Made by a program: the position numbers and the translations under genes
Source: Halorarum salinum
Lineage (GTDB): Archaea; Halobacteriota; Halobacteria; Halobacteriales; Haloferacaceae
Assembly (NCBI RefSeq): GCF_013402875.1
Contig: NZ_CP058579.1
Span: 2,170,001 to 2,234,000, forward strand
Direction of reading: 5' to 3'
DNA: 64,000 nt
The notes under the pieces: model-generated
The model's input: only the letters and a program-made list of their open reading frames with translations
Databases searched by the model: none
Told to the model about the DNA's origin: nothing
Part shown: positions 19,694 through 28,757 of the stretch, in pieces
How positions within the stretch are numbered: the first letter of the stretch is position 1
Layout: each line of letters opens with the position of its first letter

Positions 19694-19851
19694 GTTGAAA
19701 CGGCCCGTACGGGACCTATCAATCTTCCGCTCGGACTCGCCGTTCGTCGTACCCGCCGTAGCAACGCGGATCCGGTCACCGTTCGAGGGGTTCGGCGGGG
19801 CCGACCGAACCGAAATCCCTTTAGGCGAATCGGGGGAAGGAACGGACGCGA

Positions 19852-20030
19852 GGGGTCGTGGCCAAGCCCGGCATGGCGACTGACTCCAGAGGCAGACCGC
19901 CCGGTGACGAACTCCAGACTGATATACCGAGCGTCCGACTGATCATCGGCCGCGACGACGACCCTCTGGAGGACCGAGGCGCGACACCGGAGATATCAGT
20001 CGATCGGGGGTTCAAATCCCTCCGACCCCA
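19852..20030 (+). tRNA. tRNA-Trp (anticodon CCA) with a ~105-nt intron
   Basis: All stems were checked by hand. Acceptor ggggtcg (19852-19858) pairs with cgacccc (20023-20029), the D stem is gcca/tggc, the anticodon stem is actga (19879-19883) with tcagt (19996-20000), and the loop holds CCA at 19886-19888. The T arm ggggg-ttcaaat-ccctc has one G-U. The exon is split after position 37; the intron is about 19890-19994. The 3' CCA is not encoded. In halophilic archaea this intron is known to hold a box C/D guide for 2'-O-methylation of tRNA-Trp itself, and C/D-like gtgacga and ctga boxes are visible here. Confidence 0.93.
20018..20030 (+). other. attL: tRNA-Trp 3' end used as integration site
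   Basis: The 13 bases ccctccgacccca form the 3' end of tRNA-Trp (half of the T stem, acceptor and discriminator base). An exact copy lies at 59080-59092, 57 nt after the integrase stop. Tyrosine recombinases of archaeal elements commonly cross over in the 3' half of tRNA genes and regenerate it, so these two copies are read as attL and attR. Confidence 0.75.
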
Positions 20031-20106
20031 TTGCGATCTTAGCGCTAACTTATCATTCCCGAGAGATACCTCTCAAAGCTAAACAATCTCAGGGAGGTGA
20101 GGGTGC

Positions 20107-20352
20107 GTGACCCTCGGCGACCAGAACCGAGGTCGGCTCACGACCGAGGGCGTCGGCGAGTTCCGATGTCCCATCTGTCGCGCGCGGTGTACCGAATCGC
20201 AATCCTCGGACGTCCCCGGCGAGTTCGGCCACTATCCGGGCTGTCCTGAGCGCCCGGACCACCTCCCGAACGGGGGTAGCCACTACTTCAAGCCTGACGA
20301 GGAGGATATCGGCCGCGTTGCTGCCGACGGCGGCGAGGAGGTGGATCCGTGA
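20107..20352 (+). CDS. Element small zinc-motif protein
   Basis: An 81-aa protein with CPICRARC and a later HYPGCPER segment, giving a C-x2-C plus H/C pattern likely to bind zinc. The GTG start is supported by a strong Shine-Dalgarno-like ggaggtga at 20093-20100, about 8 nt upstream. Its stop overlaps the GTG of the next gene, and it opens the left-arm operon of the element immediately after tRNA-Trp. Function unknown. Confidence 0.7.
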   Translation: MTLGDQNRGRLTTEGVGEFRCPICRARCTESQSSDVPGEFGHYPGCPERPDHLPNGGSHYFKPDEEDIGRVAADGGEEVDP

Positions 20353-21341
20353 GTCTCGACAAGTACGGCGTCACGTCCTGGCCGTCGCTTCGCGAGCTCA
20401 AGCGGGACGAGCACGGGGACGTGATCGACCCCGTCTCGGAGCTCCCGATCACACACTCCCGCGGGGAACTGGAAATCCCCGTCGTACGTCTCGCGGACGA
20501 TGACCTCCGAGACGCGCTCCAGGAGGCAGGCGTCGAGACCGTTCGTTCACGAGGCTACGACAGTTCCTACAATGACCTTCTCGTACCTGAGACGGTCGGC
20601 GGCCCCTCCGCGAACGGATATTCGAGCCGGATGGTCGGCATTCTGGCCGAGATTAGCAATCGTAACCCGGTGTGGATTCCCGTCTACCGGGAGGACCTCG
20701 AGCCGGCAGAGGACGCGCTGGAGGCCGCACTCTCACCCGAGGCACTCGGTGACGGTGGCGGGTCCGCTGATATCCGTGGCACGACGCGTACTCCTGACGG
20801 GTCAGCGGGGCGACCCAACGGCGCCCGTGCGCGGAAGGAACGACTCGCCGAGCAGACCGGCGAACATCCGGAGGCGGCGATCCTCACGCGGCCCGCAGTA
20901 GTCGCTGAGTTGGGTCTCCCGACCGAGTACCCGGACGGTAGCCCCCGGTTCACGTACGTCGGACACACACAGTATGACAGCCCTGACGTGTACGCCGGCC
21001 GGCACGGCTCGGAGGGAGAGCACGACCTCGTCACGTCGGAGATCGGCGAGGCGGGATGGCTGGGGAATCCGTACCCGGTAGGCTCTCTCGGAACTCGCGA
21101 GGAGGTCGTCGAGGCGTTCCAAGCAGCACTGTGGACGCTCTTAGAGCGAAACGCCGAGCTCCGCCGGGCACTGTACGCGCGCTGTCGGGGTCGCGTCCTC
21201 GGCTGTTGGTGCCACCGTCTCGAGGAGACCGGGGACGAGGACGCCCCGCGCTGTCACGCCGACGTGATAGCCGAGACGGTCGATAAACACCTCCGCATCA
21301 CCCCCGAGAGTGCCTGGAGTCGCGGAGGTGAAGACGAGTGA
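20349..21341 (+). CDS. Protein with C-terminal DUF4326 domain
   Basis: A 330-aa protein. The last 110 residues (VYAGRHGSEGEHD, AGWLGNPYPVG, REEVVEAFQAALW, RVLGCWCHRL, CHADVIAE) match DUF4326, a small domain found in phages and plasmids whose conserved Cys/His suggest a nucleotide or metal role. The N-terminal half (residues 1-190) is unrecognised and has a linker rich in Gly/Arg/Thr. The start is GTG, overlapping the upstream stop. Left-arm operon. Confidence 0.75.
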   Translation: MSLDKYGVTSWPSLRELKRDEHGDVIDPVSELPITHSRGELEIPVVRLADDDLRDALQEAGVETVRSRGYDSSYNDLLVPETVGGPSANGYSSRMVGILAEISNRNPVWIPVYREDLEPAEDALEAALSPEALGDGGGSADIRGTTRTPDGSAGRPNGARARKERLAEQTGEHPEAAILTRPAVVAELGLPTEYPDGSPRFTYVGHTQYDSPDVYAGRHGSEGEHDLVTSEIGEAGWLGNPYPVGSLGTREEVVEAFQAALWTLLERNAELRRALYARCRGRVLGCWCHRLEETGDEDAPRCHADVIAETVDKHLRITPESAWSRGGEDE

Positions 21342-21607
21342 CGTCCTGCGTACCGCGCATCTCCTCGCACGCCGAGGGCCGCTGGCTCGTCCGCTCCGCC
21401 GATTCCACTCTGGACCCGGCCGGCGCATGGCTCGACGCGAAGGAGATCCATCGTCACGGACTCGACGGCGACGAGGCGCGCTATCACCGCCCCTCGGATA
21501 CGGTCCTGGTTCGGAAGGACGATACCCTCGTGACGGTGATCTCTCTAGAGAACGCGAAGTACAGCGTTCACGCCGCCGTCGCACACCTTCGAGGTGGTCA
21601 GTCGTGA
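21338..21607 (+). CDS. Element hypothetical protein
   Basis: An 89-aa protein (SSHAEGRWLVRSADSTLDPAGAW, SDTVLVRKDDTLVTVISLEN). A GTGA overlap with both neighbours shows it is part of the operon. The alternating polar/hydrophobic pattern suggests a small beta-rich fold. No recognised family. Confidence 0.6.
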   Translation: MTSCVPRISSHAEGRWLVRSADSTLDPAGAWLDAKEIHRHGLDGDEARYHRPSDTVLVRKDDTLVTVISLENAKYSVHAAVAHLRGGQS

Positions 21608-22113
21608 GTTCAGGATGCGCCGAAGCGAACGAGATCGGCGAAGACCTGGAGCTTCGGATCACCGAGTCCGAATCCGCCCTCGAGCACGTTCCGAAGACGG
21701 AGACGTTCCGGTACGACGCGCGGACGACGACGCTCCTCGAGGGACGCCCCGAGCGTCCGCTGGCCGGCGTGCTTCTCTTGGAGGAAGGAACGCCGGTCGA
21801 AATCAAGACCACGCGTCCGTGGGTGAGGAACGGCGTAGGGCGGTGTCGCGGTCGATTCTACATCAAACAGCCGTCCCACGAGGTCCTCCTCGAAGCGGGC
21901 GGCGCCTACTACCTCGCCGTTTACGAACGGCGCCAGACGCCCTCCGGGCCCGAGGTGGAGATCGTCGCCGCCATCATCGTTCCCGCGAGTATCGTCGAGG
22001 AACTCCGTGGCTCCTGGTGCGAAACTGGCCGCGCTGACGGCCCGGTCGCGCGACTCTCGTGGACCGCGGTCCTCCGCGAGGATGACCTCGAGAGCGGGGT
22101 GGTCGTCGCATGA
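21604..22113 (+). CDS. PD-(D/E)XK-like nuclease-fold protein
   Basis: The 169-aa protein has GVLLLEEGTPVEIKTT, where E66-I-K68 is in the position of the ExK part of a restriction-endonuclease-like core, then a long basic segment RGRFYIKQPSHEVLLEAGG and strand YYLAVYER. It resembles Holliday-junction-resolvase or Cas4/RecB-like folds, but an upstream catalytic Asp is not certain. A paralogue with the same layout is at 59266-59781, just beyond the att repeat. Start GTG at 21604 overlaps the upstream TGA. Confidence 0.6.
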   Translation: MSSGCAEANEIGEDLELRITESESALEHVPKTETFRYDARTTTLLEGRPERPLAGVLLLEEGTPVEIKTTRPWVRNGVGRCRGRFYIKQPSHEVLLEAGGAYYLAVYERRQTPSGPEVEIVAAIIVPASIVEELRGSWCETGRADGPVARLSWTAVLREDDLESGVVVA

Positions 22114-23951
22114 GTCTCGACGCCCCGACGCCCGCAGAACCGCCGACGGACAACGGTGGGCTCCTCCGGCTTGAGGGCATCACGACCACTACCGAGCAGC
22201 TGCCGGAGCCCACTCGCCACGGTGGGAACCTCCACGTCGTCCTGAACGACCAGTACCGGCCGGCTGCGGAGATCGAACACGATTCCGGCGATCGCGACCT
22301 ACCCGACGGATCAGCATATCAGACCGCCCGCGCTCGGTGGTACGAGGCCGCGGACGCCGACGAAGTCCACACCGTCGAAACGCCGAAGGGATACGAGCGA
22401 GAGTACGTCGTTCTCGAGGACGAGTACGAACTCTTCGACGAGCCGGTCGCTGTCACGCTGAACTCGTCCAGGTGCGAACTCGGCCAGGTCACCAGCGCCG
22501 GGAACTTCCGCGCCTACTTCAAGTACAACCTCACGCTGAAACCACTGGACGACGACGGCGAGGTTCGCTGGTTCGGGACGCCGACCACGTCGCTGAACGT
22601 CACGATCCGCCCCCAGGACGCGGGGCTCGCCCGGAAGACCCAGGAGGAGGGAATCGTCCAGAAGTGGAGTCCGCCGTACGGGAGTGGCACGGAGATCAGA
22701 GCTCAGACGACTTGGGCGGAGAGTACCCAGGAGATTCAGGGCCGCATCGAGACGCTCCTGTACGACGTACTGGGCTACGAGTGGGACGACCTCGACGCTC
22801 AGAACGAGAGCCGAACGTTCTGGAAGAGCGAGGTCCACCACCGCGTCGCCGAGGAGGTCGCGCCGGAGATCGTCCACACGATGCGTCAGTCGGCGGAGCT
22901 CCTCGCTCGCCACGAGGCGGACCTCAAAGAGGAGACCGTCCACTCCGAGGGAACGTGGAAGATCGTGAAGCTTCGGACCGACGGCTGGGAGCAGCTCGGA
23001 TTTCCGATCCTCCGCGGCCAGGACGTTCAGATAAAGCTCTACATGCCGGATGCGCCGGCCGAGTATCTCGAGTACCCGATGGACCAGCCGAAGGTCGAGG
23101 TCTCTCTCGAGGGCCGTCCGCGTGGCGGAGACGCCTATCACGTCGATCGGTGGGAGCAGATTACGCACGTCCTCGAGTCCATCCTCCTCTCTCACCTGAG
23201 ATGGGCCGACGTCGGAACCGAGCACATCCTCCAGGACGACATGAGCTTGGGGCCGGCCGCGGATCTCCTCTCATGGGAGCATCCCGAGGGCCGTCGTGCG
23301 TGGCTTCGTGACCACTACGAGAGCCTCACGCCCCGCGTGTACGCCGAAGCTCGGAAGAGCCAGACGACGGCCGTGTACGACATCCTCCACAGTATCAAAC
23401 GCCGCGACATCGCGACGTATGCGGAGATCGCCCAGGATGTCGGGCTCGTCGAGCGGACGGTCCGCGGCCACGTCGCCCGTCTCACGGGGACCGCGAAGGA
23501 GCCGGGTATCCTGAAGACGATTCCCGACGCGGTCACGTTCGTCACGTTCAGTGCCGAGTGGTGGGAGGACGATGCTCGCGAGGCTCTGGACCGCGTCTAC
23601 CCGAACGACACGGCCGAGGACCGCTCCCGGCGCCGGCAGACGCGCGTCGAGGAACGCCTCTTGAAGCGGACGCTTGGTCTCACGCCCGCGTCCTCGAGCT
23701 CGTCCAGCGACGGCGAAAGCGAGGACGACCAGGTGCCCATCGTGGACGTCGACGACGACAGCGACCAGGAGGACGACAGGGACGATGACGATCGTGGTCG
23801 CGATGGCACACCGGACCAGCGTTGCTGGCGATACTTCCACGATGTCGACCTCGACGGCGCCCAGCTCGGGATCGCCCTCGACCGCGGGTACCTTCCGGAG
23901 GACCACGTCCGCGTCCGCATTGACGACTCGCCTCTGTTCAGCGGAGGCTGA
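22110..23951 (+). CDS. Large element protein with winged helix, replication candidate
   Basis: A 613-aa protein ending the left-arm operon. The first 400 residues are a large uncharacterised domain (I recall DUF7845 for haloarchaeal element proteins of this kind). Residues about 420-500 hold a winged HTH: YDILHSIKRRDIATYAEIA, LVERTVRGHVARL. An acidic Ser/Asp-rich linker follows and a short conserved C-terminal tail (WRYFHDVDLDGAQLGIALDRGYL). It is the largest DNA-binding-type protein of the left arm and could be the replication initiator, as inferred from size and position only. No Rep, polymerase or helicase motif was seen. Confidence 0.6.
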   Translation: MSLDAPTPAEPPTDNGGLLRLEGITTTTEQLPEPTRHGGNLHVVLNDQYRPAAEIEHDSGDRDLPDGSAYQTARARWYEAADADEVHTVETPKGYEREYVVLEDEYELFDEPVAVTLNSSRCELGQVTSAGNFRAYFKYNLTLKPLDDDGEVRWFGTPTTSLNVTIRPQDAGLARKTQEEGIVQKWSPPYGSGTEIRAQTTWAESTQEIQGRIETLLYDVLGYEWDDLDAQNESRTFWKSEVHHRVAEEVAPEIVHTMRQSAELLARHEADLKEETVHSEGTWKIVKLRTDGWEQLGFPILRGQDVQIKLYMPDAPAEYLEYPMDQPKVEVSLEGRPRGGDAYHVDRWEQITHVLESILLSHLRWADVGTEHILQDDMSLGPAADLLSWEHPEGRRAWLRDHYESLTPRVYAEARKSQTTAVYDILHSIKRRDIATYAEIAQDVGLVERTVRGHVARLTGTAKEPGILKTIPDAVTFVTFSAEWWEDDAREALDRVYPNDTAEDRSRRRQTRVEERLLKRTLGLTPASSSSSSDGESEDDQVPIVDVDDDSDQEDDRDDDDRGRDGTPDQRCWRYFHDVDLDGAQLGIALDRGYLPEDHVRVRIDDSPLFSGG

Positions 23952-24444
23952 CGTCCGCCAGCGGCCGGTGTTCGCCGGCGATCGATAGCGCCAGCGCCGT
24001 CCTGTGACCCTTCTTTTCGCCGTCTCGTGGCGCGTTTCCTTCCTTGACTCATACATGTCTACACACAGAGGATCGTTGACCGCTCATTTCACTTCCACAA
24101 AGGTGTATGCGAAAGAGCTCCACCTAATTTCGACCAAATTTTCATCTAAATATCGGTAGGTTCACGGCTGCTGAGAAGCCCGACCGGCTCAGTGAACCCT
24201 CCAGAGACCGGCTCAATCCGGGTCCGGGTGGTATGGGGGTGTTCCGGGGTCCCTTACGATGAGTGCCCCTGGGGGGAAGAGAGAAAACGGCCGGAGCCAT
24301 AACGGCTCCGGCCTGCCACACCGCACAACAGGGCCGAGCACGGCTGCTCACTGGGTCGAGAGACGCTCACGAAAGAAGCCCCCCACGTCAACAGTCAGGA
24401 AGGGACCTCTTCCGGAATTAGTTAGGTCGACGCCGAGACGTCCG
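23952..24444. other. Convergent intergenic region with a hairpin
   Basis: About 490 nt between the plus-strand left arm and the minus-strand operon. A perfect 10-bp stem with a 5-nt loop lies at 24289-24313 (listed separately). AT-rich stretches lie at 24115-24165. No ORF with a plausible start and codon bias was seen. Confidence 0.4.
24289..24313. terminator. Perfect 10-bp hairpin downstream of the membrane operon
   Basis: Stem ggccggagcc / ggctccggcc with loop ataac. It lies about 130 nt beyond the last stop of the minus-strand operon (24445), which is where a transcript end or 3'-stabilising structure is expected. Archaeal termination mainly uses oligo-T, and no clear T-run follows the stem, so a processing or stability role is equally possible. 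Confidence 0.4.
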
Positions 24445-24851
24445 CTATCGCGCCACCCGCTCCCGGATGCTCGCGGCCCGCTTCTCCCCGATGTCTGGCA
24501 CGGCCTCGAGGTCATCGCGAGACGCACTCGCGAGGTCCGCCTCCGACTCGAACGCCTCCGCGACCGCCCAGGACCACTCAGACCCGATGCCCGACACGCA
24601 CTCAACCACGCGCCGAAGCTCGTCGTTTCGCGGGTCGAGCACGACCTCGAGACGGCGCTCCATCTCCCTCTCCGAGATGTAGCCGCGCGAGTAGGTGAGC
24701 CGGATCTCTTCGGCGGTCTCTGGGTCCTCGAGTCGAGGTCACCGATCCACACCCGCAGGCCCGTCGGGAGCCGGTGCACGTAGCGGTCGAGGAGGAAGGT
24801 GCCGATCGCGATGACCCAGAACACCAACGCAAGTGATTCGAGGGCCGTCAC
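24445..24851 (-). pseudogene. One-TM protein with SHOCT-like and HhH segments, frameshifted
   Basis: In minus-strand order: a GTG start at 24851 overlapping the upstream TGA, one membrane helix (LESLALVFWVIAIGTFLLDRY), then GDLDS. The frame breaks near 24730 and continues one base over as EDPETAEEIRLTYSRGYIS, a SHOCT-like short helix pair, then a helix-hairpin-helix (LEAVPDIGEKRAASIRERV) at the end. A single missing base would explain it. The intact form would be about 135 aa. It is the last gene of the membrane operon; an HhH can bind DNA non-specifically, so this could tether DNA to the membrane. Confidence 0.6.
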
Positions 24852-25156
24852 GCCTCGACCCCCCGCTCGTCGACGTCCTCGACGAGCTCCTCGGTCGGCT
24901 CGACCACGGCCGCCCAGGCGTCCGCAACCGCGAGCCCGTGGTAGTGGCCGAGCAGGCCCGCCGGGACGCCCGAGACGATGAATAGCAGGCTCCCGCGGGC
25001 GCCCTCCAGCTGGGCCGACTCGAGGAGCAGCATCCCCGCGAGCGTGAACACGACCACCCAGGCGCTCAAGAAGTAGCCCAGGAACACGACCAGCGAGACC
25101 GCGGTGGCCGCCCGGCGCCGGAGGCGCGCCTCCCGCCGGGAGATGGACAGCGTCAC
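24848..25156 (-). CDS. Small membrane protein of the element operon
   Basis: A 102-aa protein from a GTG at 25156 that overlaps the upstream stop by 4 nt. It has two hydrophobic helices (ATAVSLVVFLGYFLSAWVVVF and LLFIVSGVPAGLLGHYHGLA) and an acidic C-terminus (VEPTEELVEDVDE). Topology suggests both termini face the cytoplasm. No family recognised. Confidence 0.65.
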   Translation of the reverse strand: MTLSISRREARLRRRAATAVSLVVFLGYFLSAWVVVFTLAGMLLLESAQLEGARGSLLFIVSGVPAGLLGHYHGLAVADAWAAVVEPTEELVEDVDERGVEA

Positions 25157-25449
25157 GGGAGCACTCCGTCGAGCAGCGCCCGCCACTCGACTGCCTGGGT
25201 AGCCTGCCACAGCTCTTGTGTGCGACTCCCGTCCCAGTTCACGATGCCGACCAGCAGCGCCAGCAGGAGGACGCCAGCGGCCACCTGCAGGTCGTGCGTG
25301 GCCCGCGCGCCTGCCGAGACGGCCATGCCCCCGACCGTGCTTGCCTTCTGGGCGTATAGGAGGAACGCGAGCAGGAGCGCGACCACGGCCACGCTCACGC
25401 CCTGGAGCCCGAGCATCGCGAGCGCCTGGGCGAGGAGGTCGCGAATCAC
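25153..25449 (-). CDS. Small membrane protein of the element operon
   Basis: A 98-aa protein from the GTG at 25449. Two hydrophobic stretches (VSVAVVALLLAFLLYAQK, LQVAAGVLLLALLVGIVNW) end in a hydrophilic tail with ELWQATQAVEWRALL. The short GTGA junctions on both sides show strict coupling. Unknown function. Confidence 0.65.
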   Translation of the reverse strand: MIRDLLAQALAMLGLQGVSVAVVALLLAFLLYAQKASTVGGMAVSAGARATHDLQVAAGVLLLALLVGIVNWDGSRTQELWQATQAVEWRALLDGVLP

Positions 25450-25673
25450 GCCGCGTCCCCTCCGATCGGGACGGGGTGACCCAGGAACGGCGGCCACCCA
25501 GGACGCCGCTCGCGACGGTCCTCGGTCGGCCACGTCCGCGCCGCCTTGTCGTGTGCCGAGAGCGGCGGGGGGTTCCAGTCGCCCTCGTCGTCCTCCTCGA
25601 GGGCCGCGATCGCCGAGTCGAGCGCCTCGAGCATGGCGGTCGCGACCTCGGCGACGAGCTCGAGGAGGCTCAT
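25446..25673 (-). CDS. Small acidic helical protein
   Basis: A 75-aa soluble-looking protein, ATG overlapping the stop of the 952-aa gene. The N-terminal 35 residues (LELVAEVATAMLEALDSAIAALEEDDEG) should form an amphipathic helix; the rest is Pro/Trp-rich (GDWNPPPLSAHDKAARTWP). Possibly a scaffold or chaperone for its neighbours; this is a guess from position. Confidence 0.6.
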   Translation of the reverse strand: MSLLELVAEVATAMLEALDSAIAALEEDDEGDWNPPPLSAHDKAARTWPTEDRRERRPGWPPFLGHPVPIGGDAA

Positions 25674-28528
25674 CGCCGTCCCCCGAGGTCGAACGTCACT
25701 TCGGTCTCGGGCGTGGCGGCCTCCTCGCGGCGCGACTGCCACCACGAGAACACCGAGTAGCCCGCGATACCGAACGCGACCAGGCCGCCGAGCGGCACGA
25801 TCTCCTCGACGCCCCCGGCGACCGCGCCCGAGACCGACCCGGGCCGGAGCACTTCGATCGAGAGCAGCGCCGACCCGGCGCTCACCGCACCGACGAGCAT
25901 CCAGCGCGGCCGGCCCCGGACGCTCGAGCGGCCCGTGGCGGCGACCAGGAGCACGACCAGGAGGACCCAGCCACCGACGATCCCCGCATCCCGGAGCGTC
26001 GTCTCGGGCGGGTTCTGGGTCCACGAGCCGCCTCCGCCGATGCCCGTGCCGCCGCCACTACTGTCGTCGCTGGTCGCCCCGCGGATGCGGAACGTCTCCT
26101 CGCCGTCGGTCGCGCTGAACTCGACGGCCTCGGCGTCCGCGTCGCTTTTCTCGAGGACGCGGCCCCGCGAGACCGAATAGAGCTCGTACGACTCGCCGGA
26201 GGTGGCCCCGTAGTAGCGGAGGAGGACGTCGTCGCTCGAGCTCACTTCGCCGGGCCCGAGGGTGAACGTCGGGTCGTCCGGGTTGGCGACGTGCACCGAG
26301 ACGTCGCCCGAGCTGGGCTCGGCCTCGAGCGGGATGGTCGTGACGCGGAACGTGTCGCCCTCCTGGGCGTTCGGGAGGTGGAGGTCCTGGTCACCGTCGG
26401 CGTCGATGACCACGTACTCGTCGGCCTCGCTCCAGCTCTCCTCGTACGTGTAGTGGACGCGGTCGCCCAGCCACGTCCCCGCGACCCCGATCTCAAAGCC
26501 GGTCGTGCGGAAGTCGAGCCGGACCTCGGAGTCGAGCGTCGAGTCGTCCGGCGTCGTCGGGTCGAGCACGGTGAGGTCGCCGTTCCGGACGTCGATCTTG
26601 TAGCCCGAGGCGTGGACGGCGACTGTGTCTCCCGCGTCCACTTTGCCATCGCCGTCGCCATCGTCGAGCTCGACCAGGAGCGTGGTCCCGTTCTGCAGCT
26701 CCCAGCGGTCGCTCGAGACCGACTCCCAGCTCCCCCCGTTCACACTGGTCTCGACCTCCCGAATCTCGTAGATGTGCGTGCTGAATGGGATGGTGAGCGT
26801 CGGTGTCTCTCGGTCGTCGGCGAACGTGTGTGAGACGTCATAGGACTCCTCCCAGCCGTTTGCAGCGTATTGAGTGGTCGCCTCCACCTGCGAGGAGTGC
26901 GAGTATTGCAGGTCGACCTGGGGGGTAGGGGCGTCCGCCGAAAGGGTGTCGTCGCCCACTTGGACGGTGACGGTGTTCGTCCCGTCCTGGAGCCACGACT
27001 CATCCCCCGTGTAGGTCACGGACTCCCCCTCCGCGAGCGTCCCCGAGTGCGACAGTGTCTCGTTGTTGATGGAAACGGCCGGGTCCCGCGTCTCGGTGTG
27101 CTCCTGGAGCGCCACGTCGACGTCCACCGTCCCGCCGCCCGAGACGGCCACGTCGAGCGAGTCCGACGACGTCGACAGGTCGAGCGCGCCCGAGGCCGTC
27201 TCACCGTCCTCGAGCGACCCGAACTCTGCCGACGACCCCGTCGCCGGGTCGGTGACTGTCGCGGAGTTGACGGGTTTCGCGATGCCGAGCGACACATCGG
27301 GATATGCAGACAGGCCAAGGGGCCCGCTCCCGTCGTTCGTAGTTATCCAGTCATCCGACGCGGACGTATCCGTCGCGATCCTGACCAAGTCCTCACTCCC
27401 GTCACCGTCGGTCGAATCGGTCACAAACTCCAGCGCATACGTCTCTCCCGCCACAACCGACGGGGACGAATCAAGTTGTATCTCTTGCTCGCCGGTCGAC
27501 CACTCCGGAGACCACGTCGCGATTTTGTCCCCCTCCCGGGATGTCCAGTCGGGCCCCTCGTTCACGAGATACACGTCCACCGTCGGCCCGTAATCCGCCC
27601 CGGCCGTCGACTCGATATTAACCGTTAGCGAGTCTAACTCGCCCGAGGACGTCGGAACGACTTTCAACTCGGGATTTAGTGCGCCGTCCCCGGTGTCGCC
27701 CGCAAGGTCCGCATTGTCGCCCGCGTCGCCCGAACCGTCGTCGTCCACCGGATTGTAGGTGGACGACGGGACCGACGCCGTCAGCGTCACCTCGGGGTCG
27801 CCGTTTGCGGGGCCGGTCGGGTCAAGATCCCCCGCCACGTCGATCGACACGGTACCGCCGTCGGCCACGTCCGCCACGGACTCGTTATCCCACTCGGTTG
27901 CGGTCGAGCCCGTGAACGTCACGTTCGGCGCGGTCACCGCCTCGGGGTTGCCGAGGTCGTACGAGTAGCTCGAGCCGTCCTGTGCCGGTGTGGCCTCGAT
28001 GACCGTCTCGCCCTCGAACGTCACCGTATTTGAACTGAACTTCGGAATCTCGAAGATGAGCAGCCCGTTCCGCGCCTCTACCTGGGAGGTCCATTCGGTC
28101 CCGTCCTCGTGGACGCCGTGGACGACTTTCGGCAGGTAGCCGACCGAGTCACGGATGGCGTCCGCCGGCACCGCGACCTCGCGCCCCTCGTGCTCGGTGT
28201 CGTCCCGGAAGACGAGCGCGACGCTCCCGCTGCCGACGACCGACCCGTTCGTGTAGTCGGTCGCCCGATCGGGCGTCGTCACCACGACCTCGAGGCTCGA
28301 GGCGTGGTCGGAGGCCATCACCGAGCCCTCGAGGTCGCTCGCGCGGAGCGAGGCGTTCTCGCCGACCGGGAGGTCCTCGTGGACGTTACTGTCCGGGAGC
28401 GTCACGAACCCGTCCGGCGGCGCCGTCGACGCGGCCGCCGTGTCGACGAGCGCGGCCGGCCCGATCGGCGCGCCGACCAGGAGCAGCGCCACCACGATCG
28501 TCGCGAACTGCCGGAGCCGCGCGCTCAT
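25670..28528 (-). CDS. 952-aa secreted surface protein with C-terminal TMs
   Basis: Signal peptide at residues 1-33 (TIVVALLLVGAPIGPAALVDTAAAS). Residues 40-830 form a long extracellular region with beta-rich segments, many N-x-S/T sites and acidic Ser/Thr/Asp spacers; one stretch resembles CARDB/adhesion-type strands (TVTVQVGDDTLSA). A Gly-rich hinge (GGGTGIGGGGSWTQ) precedes three C-terminal helices (IVGGWVLLVVLLVAA, MLVGAVSAGSALLSIEVL, LGGLVAFGIAGYSVFSWW). This suits a cell or particle surface protein, for attachment or fusion. Preceded by SD-like ggaggtg. Confidence 0.75.
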   Translation of the reverse strand: MSARLRQFATIVVALLLVGAPIGPAALVDTAAASTAPPDGFVTLPDSNVHEDLPVGENASLRASDLEGSVMASDHASSLEVVVTTPDRATDYTNGSVVGSGSVALVFRDDTEHEGREVAVPADAIRDSVGYLPKVVHGVHEDGTEWTSQVEARNGLLIFEIPKFSSNTVTFEGETVIEATPAQDGSSYSYDLGNPEAVTAPNVTFTGSTATEWDNESVADVADGGTVSIDVAGDLDPTGPANGDPEVTLTASVPSSTYNPVDDDGSGDAGDNADLAGDTGDGALNPELKVVPTSSGELDSLTVNIESTAGADYGPTVDVYLVNEGPDWTSREGDKIATWSPEWSTGEQEIQLDSSPSVVAGETYALEFVTDSTDGDGSEDLVRIATDTSASDDWITTNDGSGPLGLSAYPDVSLGIAKPVNSATVTDPATGSSAEFGSLEDGETASGALDLSTSSDSLDVAVSGGGTVDVDVALQEHTETRDPAVSINNETLSHSGTLAEGESVTYTGDESWLQDGTNTVTVQVGDDTLSADAPTPQVDLQYSHSSQVEATTQYAANGWEESYDVSHTFADDRETPTLTIPFSTHIYEIREVETSVNGGSWESVSSDRWELQNGTTLLVELDDGDGDGKVDAGDTVAVHASGYKIDVRNGDLTVLDPTTPDDSTLDSEVRLDFRTTGFEIGVAGTWLGDRVHYTYEESWSEADEYVVIDADGDQDLHLPNAQEGDTFRVTTIPLEAEPSSGDVSVHVANPDDPTFTLGPGEVSSSDDVLLRYYGATSGESYELYSVSRGRVLEKSDADAEAVEFSATDGEETFRIRGATSDDSSGGGTGIGGGGSWTQNPPETTLRDAGIVGGWVLLVVLLVAATGRSSVRGRPRWMLVGAVSAGSALLSIEVLRPGSVSGAVAGGVEEIVPLGGLVAFGIAGYSVFSWWQSRREEAATPETEVTFDLGGRR

Positions 28529-28757
28529 CGCGCCACCTCCCGAACCGAGGGGTGGGGGGTTGACTGTATTCCCTTTTCCCCGCGCGGGCGCGTATGGCCT
28601 GGGAGCGCGTTCGTCGACGAATTGTCTGTCAGCGGCTCACAGAACGGCCAACCCGGCCAAATCCGGCCGGTCTGAGCGGTATCCTTTCCAGCGACACCCC
28701 CGGCCGTCCATTTCCGGGGGGTCGCCCCGATCGGGGCGCTCGAGGTCGTCGACGAGC
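28529..28757. other. 229-nt gap inside the membrane operon
   Basis: The only sizeable gap in the operon, between the ATPase stop and the 952-aa protein's start (minus strand). It contains an SD-like gggaggtg (minus strand) close to the downstream ATG. A second promoter for the surface-protein segment is possible. No gene is evident. Confidence 0.35.

Noticed and set aside
28529-28757. Small gene between the ATPase and 952-aa protein
   Set aside because: The short open frames have no start signal or compositional support.
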